A DNA stretch of 24,882 nt from JALYNX01 sp040905925. Lineage in GTDB: Bacteria > Actinomycetota > Acidimicrobiia > Spongiisociales > ZC4RG35. Position 1 is the stretch's first letter, and each line of letters begins with the position of its first letter. A program made the position numbers and the translations under genes. The notes below the pieces were generated by a model, which was not told where the DNA came from, made no database searches, and saw only the letters and a program-made list of their open reading frames with translations. Location: the NCBI GenBank assembly GCA_040905925.1, contig JBBDQO010000093.1, positions 1 to 24,882 on the forward strand, read 5' to 3'. This document shows positions 21,970 through 24,882 of this stretch, piece after piece.

Positions 21970-22338
21970 GTGATCCACTGGGCGCCTGAGGTGAGTGACG
22001 ACTGGGGCGAGGTTCTCGCCGCGCTCACCCGAGCGTTCGAGGCCACCCGGGCCGCCGCCCAGGCCGGAGACTCCATCGTATATGTGGTGCACAACGACGA
22101 CCTCCTGGGGCGACGGGGCGCAGGAAAGGCGATGGTTGCCGCCGGATTGCTCTCGGCAGCCAGGACCGCGGCCCTGGAAGGGATCAAGGACGGCTGGACG
22201 GTCAACGTCGTCGCCTTCTCGGCTGGCACGGATCCCGAGACAGTCGCCGACTGGGCCGACCATCTCATCGCGTCCTCCGATGTCACCGGCGAGGTGCTGA
22301 GGATCGGCCCCGACCACATCGGAAAGGCCCTGCCATGA
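21970..22338 (+). CDS. Half-length, catalytically dead SDR-like protein
   Basis: The 122-residue protein aligns by eye with only the C-terminal half of short-chain dehydrogenases. DDWGEVLAALTRAFEATRAA matches helix 4, DSIVYVV the catalytic Ser strand, GAGKAMVAAGLLSAARTAAL the YxxxK helix, GWTVNVVAF the RVNxVAPG strand, and HLIASSDVTGEVLRIG the TGxxxxVDGG end. The whole NAD-binding half with TGxxxGIG is absent. At the active site Ser is replaced by His (H41) and Tyr by Arg (R49), while Lys is kept (K53). The GTG start is 4 bases after the CoA-transferase stop, and its own stop overlaps the next gene, a complete SDR, as ATGA. It is probably a structural partner of that enzyme. It is not a broken gene: the frame is open and both borders are tight. 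Confidence 0.8.
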   Translation: MIHWAPEVSDDWGEVLAALTRAFEATRAAAQAGDSIVYVVHNDDLLGRRGAGKAMVAAGLLSAARTAALEGIKDGWTVNVVAFSAGTDPETVADWADHLIASSDVTGEVLRIGPDHIGKALP

Positions 22339-23033
22339 ACGGGGTGGTCGTGGTCACCGGTGCCGCCCGTGGCATCGGGCGCGCCATCGCAGAGAAGATG
22401 GCGGCCACCGGTCCCCTGACGGTCATCGGGGTCGACCTGGCTCCGGAGCTGGCCTTGGCTGAGCAGATCACCCCGGTCCAGGTCGACCTGACCTCACAGG
22501 AAGGCCCGGCGGCTGTGCACCAGGCCGTCGAAGCATCGGGTGTGCCCCTGATCGGGCTCGTGAACAACGCCGGGATCACCAGAGACTCGCGGTTGGTCAA
22601 CATGAGCGACGAGAGCTTCCGCTCGGTCCTCGAGGTGAACCTGGGCGCCGCCTACCGCCTCTGCACCGAACTGGCCCCGTTGATGAGCGACGGGGCGTCG
22701 ATCGTCAACATCGCCTCCCGGGCCTATCTGGGAAACTTCGGCCAGTACAACTACTCGATGTCCAAGGGCGGGTTGGTCGGGATGACGAGGGCCCTTGCCC
22801 TCTCCCTGGCACCGGCGATCCGCGTCAACGCGGTGGCTCCTGGGTTGATCGCTTCCGAGATGAGCATGGCCATCCCAGAGGAGGCGCGGGACAGAATGGT
22901 GTCGGCCATCCCTCTCGAGCGGATGGGAACGCCCGACGAGGTGGCGAACCTGGTCTGGTTCCTGCTCACCCCCCTCTCCGGTTACGTCACCGGCGAGGTG
23001 ATCGTGGTGGGAGGCGGCCGGAGCCTGTCCTAG
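22335..23033 (+). CDS. FabG-like short-chain dehydrogenase/reductase
   Basis: The 232-residue classical SDR has the cofactor motif TGAARGIG at 8-15, the NNAG motif at 77-80, N102 in EVNLG, and the catalytic triad S128, Y140 and K144 in the NIASRAYLGNFGQYNYSMSK region. It ends in GYVTGEVIVVGGG. The acidic residue in VIGVDLAPE after strand 2 favours NAD(H) over NADP(H). With a thiolase and CoA-transferase in the operon, oxidation of a 3-hydroxyacyl-CoA is the likely role; FabG-type ketoreduction is an alternative. Translation is coupled to the pseudo-SDR through a 4-base overlap. The stop lies 4 bases from palindromic element copy 2. Confidence 0.92.
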   Translation: MNGVVVVTGAARGIGRAIAEKMAATGPLTVIGVDLAPELALAEQITPVQVDLTSQEGPAAVHQAVEASGVPLIGLVNNAGITRDSRLVNMSDESFRSVLEVNLGAAYRLCTELAPLMSDGASIVNIASRAYLGNFGQYNYSMSKGGLVGMTRALALSLAPAIRVNAVAPGLIASEMSMAIPEEARDRMVSAIPLERMGTPDEVANLVWFLLTPLSGYVTGEVIVVGGGRSLS

Positions 23034-23037
23034 CCCC

Positions 23038-23089
23038 CGTAATTGGGACCTAACAGGGGTCATATGCGGACCTATCCAACCCAATTACG
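23038..23089. repeat. Dispersed palindromic element, copy 2
   Basis: The 52-base element has perfect 10-base ends CGTAATTGGG and CCCAATTACG and an inner GGTC (23058-23061)/GACC (23069-23072) pairing. It is homologous to the element at 9412-9465, with two single-base indels and several substitutions. It fills the gap between two convergent genes exactly, ending one base before the aldehyde dehydrogenase stop codon. No other terminator is seen there, so it may end transcription from both sides. Confidence 0.85.
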
Positions 23090-24547
23090 TCAGGGGAACG
23101 TCCGTGGGATGCGCTGCACGTTTATCCAGCGAAGCTCGGTGAACTCATCCAGAGCGGCCTGTCCACCGAACCGCCCGTAGCCGCTGCCTTTCATGCCGCC
23201 GAATGGCGCCTGCGGCTCGTCATTGACGGTTTGGTCACCGATGTGCACCATTCCCGTCTCCAGGCGGAGCGCCATATCGAGCGCTTGATTGAAGTCGTTG
23301 GTCAGGATGCCCGCCGACAATCCGTAAGCAGAGTCGTTGGCGACCGCCAGAGCTTCCTCTTTGTCGTTCACGACGACAATCGGCGCCACCGGCCCAAAGG
23401 TCTGCTCGGTAAAGAGCCGCATGTCGGGTTTGACGTTCCTGACAACGGTCGGGTGATAGACCAAGTTGTCGTACTGCCCCCCCGCTACCAGCTCGGCGCC
23501 CCCTGCGACAGCTTCCTCGACCTGGGCATGCACCTTGTCGACCGCCCTTTGGTTGATCAATGGCCCGATCGCCGTTGCGGGGTTGGTGGGATCGCCCATC
23601 GGTAATGCCAGCGCTCGCTTCTTCAGCTTCTCGGTGAACTCGTCCGCGATGCTCTTCTCGATGATGATCCGCTCGGTGGACATGCAGATCTCACCCTGGT
23701 GGAGGAACGAGCCCCAGGCCGCCGCATTCACCGCGTAATCGACGTCTGCATCCCCGAGGATGATGAGGGGGTCCTTGCCACCCAACTCGAGGACGGCGCG
23801 CTTGAGGTGCCGACCGGATTTCTCGGCGATGATCCTTCCCACCTCCGTCGAGCCTGTGAACGAGACCCGCCTCACGGCCGGATGGGCGATCATGACCTCC
23901 CCGACATCCGATGCGTCCTGGCGGGTGGTGGTGATCACGTTGAGCACCCCGGGAGGCAGCCCCGCTTCTTCGAAGATCTCGGCGAGCAGGATGCCACCGG
24001 TGATGGGCGCTTCTTCGGAGGGCTTCAGCACTGCGGTGTTCCCATACGCGATGGGTAGGGCAAACGACCGGGTGGCCAGGATGTAGGGCACGTTGAAGGG
24101 CGCAAAGCAGGCCACCACCCCGGCAGGCTGGCGGATCGCCAGGAAGAATGAATTGGCGTGATCGGCGGGAAACGTCTCGCCCTTGACGTCATAGGCCGCA
24201 CCTGCGGCCATCCGCAGCAGGCCGGGCACGAAAATCATCTGGAACATCGAGATGCCGATCGTCCCCCCAACCTCTTCCATCATCGCCTTCACCAGCTCGT
24301 CCTGACGGCGCTCCATGACGTCGGCCGCCTTCAGGAAGATCTGCCGACGAAAGCCAGGGGGCGAAGCGGACCACTCCGGGAATGCGACACGGGCGGCCTC
24401 GATCGCCTGCGTGGCGTCCTCTGTCTTCCCCGCCGGCACGTTCGCGTACACCTCGCCGGTGAAAGGGTTCAGGTCCTCGAAGGTGTCCCCGCTCGACGCA
24501 TCCAACCACTTGCCACCGATGAACATCTTGTGCCTCTTGGCGATCAT
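23090..24547 (-). CDS. NAD(P)-dependent aldehyde dehydrogenase (vanillin/benzaldehyde DH-like)
   Basis: The 485-residue enzyme oxidises aldehydes to carboxylic acids. Catalytic residues are visible: N152 in CFAPFNVPYI, E254 in LELGGKDPLIIL and the nucleophile C288 in HQGEICMSTERII; the cofactor loop is FTGSTEVGRIIA. The GEICMSTER context resembles the salicylaldehyde, vanillin and benzaldehyde dehydrogenase group, but substrate choice is not certain. The ATG at 24547 is well supported by GGAGG 6-10 bases upstream; the frame continues upstream without a credible start. It is convergent with the SDR operon and divergent from the lipoprotein gene, so it has its own promoter in the 161-base gap 24548-24708. 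Confidence 0.93.
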   Translation of the reverse strand: MIAKRHKMFIGGKWLDASSGDTFEDLNPFTGEVYANVPAGKTEDATQAIEAARVAFPEWSASPPGFRRQIFLKAADVMERRQDELVKAMMEEVGGTIGISMFQMIFVPGLLRMAAGAAYDVKGETFPADHANSFFLAIRQPAGVVACFAPFNVPYILATRSFALPIAYGNTAVLKPSEEAPITGGILLAEIFEEAGLPPGVLNVITTTRQDASDVGEVMIAHPAVRRVSFTGSTEVGRIIAEKSGRHLKRAVLELGGKDPLIILGDADVDYAVNAAAWGSFLHQGEICMSTERIIIEKSIADEFTEKLKKRALALPMGDPTNPATAIGPLINQRAVDKVHAQVEEAVAGGAELVAGGQYDNLVYHPTVVRNVKPDMRLFTEQTFGPVAPIVVVNDKEEALAVANDSAYGLSAGILTNDFNQALDMALRLETGMVHIGDQTVNDEPQAPFGGMKGSGYGRFGGQAALDEFTELRWINVQRIPRTFP

Positions 24548-24708
24548 CGCGCTCCTCCTTGCTTCTCGCTCGACACTAACCGGACCACCGGGCCGATGAA
24601 CCGAGAAAGTGCCGAGCACAACCCGCCAGCACGCGTGGTCCCGGCAGTGTACGCTCATCGCACGGATGGCCGCTCTGCGCACAACCCCGTTCCCGAGGAG
24701 GAGGAAGA

Positions 24709-24882
24709 ATGACCTCGATCACGAAGCGATATGGCCCGGTGGTGCTGATTCTGGCGATGGTGGTCTTACTAGCTGCCTGCGTCGAGGACGCAGCGGAGGA
24801 CGGGACCACGACGACCGAGGAAGCAGCGCCCGGGAGCACCGAGCCGGCCGCGACCACCACGACGGAGGCGGCGATTGAGGCT
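24709..24882 (+). CDS. Lipoprotein with Thr/Glu-rich linker, 3'-truncated
   Basis: Only the first 58 codons are in the window. They encode a basic n-region (MTSITKRYG), a hydrophobic core and a lipobox LLAAC, followed by an acidic and Thr-rich linker (EDGTTTTEEAAPGSTEPAAT). GGAGGAGGAAGA directly before the ATG is a strong ribosome binding site. Linkers of this type precede solute-binding domains of ABC transporters in Acidimicrobiia, so a substrate-binding protein is a reasonable guess, but the domain itself is outside the window. Confidence 0.8.
   Translation, partial: MTSITKRYGPVVLILAMVVLLAACVEDAAEDGTTTTEEAAPGSTEPAATTTTEAAIEA

Noticed and set aside
21970..22338. Short SDR-like gene considered as a decayed remnant
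   Set aside because: The frame is intact, both borders are tightly packed in the operon, the ending is complete and the catalytic replacements are substitutions, not disruptions.
24548..24708. TACGCT at 24650 considered as a promoter -10 for the last lipoprotein gene
   Set aside because: No -35 lies at a suitable distance and the match is weak; a promoter must be in this gap but I cannot place it.

Overview
The window is a dense, GC-rich stretch of bacterial chromosome with 27 protein-coding genes, two of them cut by the window ends. No rRNA, tRNA, CRISPR array, insertion sequence, prophage or attachment site is visible. The longest gap between well-supported genes is about 210 bases. Several features point to Actinomycetota, probably Acidimicrobiia or a close relative: clpS followed by a DUF2017 gene, a GlnE adenylyltransferase, a Rv0474-like regulator next to a Lys/Ala/Pro-tailed HbhA-like protein, an EtfD-like membrane iron-sulfur protein, Thr-rich linkers on exported proteins and degenerate SLH-like repeats. 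Lineage is inferred from gene content only.

Layout. 2-1201 (+): end of an exported M23 peptidase. 1186-3656 (-): nadE, overlapped by 4 bases with a class IV aminotransferase/lyase. 3684-8404 (+): glnE, an M20D amidohydrolase and a VIT1/CCC1-type metal transporter. 8464-9354 (+): XRE regulator and HbhA-like protein, ending in a UUCG-loop terminator. 9472-12815 (-): DUF4332 protein, MocA-like nucleotidyltransferase, a two-gene XdhC/CoxI pair and a bacterial eRF1-like (baeRF/Vms1-type) protein with a zinc ribbon. 12852-19366 (-): DUF2017, clpS, a lipoprotein, etfD-like gene, proC, udk, a DUF4388 protein and an HhH-GPD protein. 19580-23033 (+): thiolase, family III CoA-transferase, a half-length pseudo-SDR and a complete SDR, tightly packed. 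23090-24547 (-): aldehyde dehydrogenase. 24709-end (+): start of a lipoprotein.

How they work together. The 19.6-23.0 kb operon looks like a CoA-linked catabolic module: CoA transfer, 3-hydroxyacyl-CoA oxidation by an active SDR paired with an inactive SDR fragment, then thiolysis. The EtfD-like protein could feed electrons from acyl-CoA oxidation into the quinone pool. The paired pseudo-SDR/SDR next to a thiolase and a family III CoA-transferase recalls the composition of the anaerobic toluene bbs operon, where BbsC is an inactive partner of BbsD, but here the partner is only half-length. MocA and XdhC/CoxI mature molybdenum hydroxylases, whose structural genes are not in the window.

Non-coding structure is the other highlight. 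A 52-54 base element with 10-base perfect terminal inverted repeats occurs twice, each time between convergent genes. Many first genes have a TAnnnT box 6-8 bases before the start codon and no Shine-Dalgarno sequence, suggesting widespread leaderless transcription. Three consecutive dyads lie upstream of the thiolase operon.
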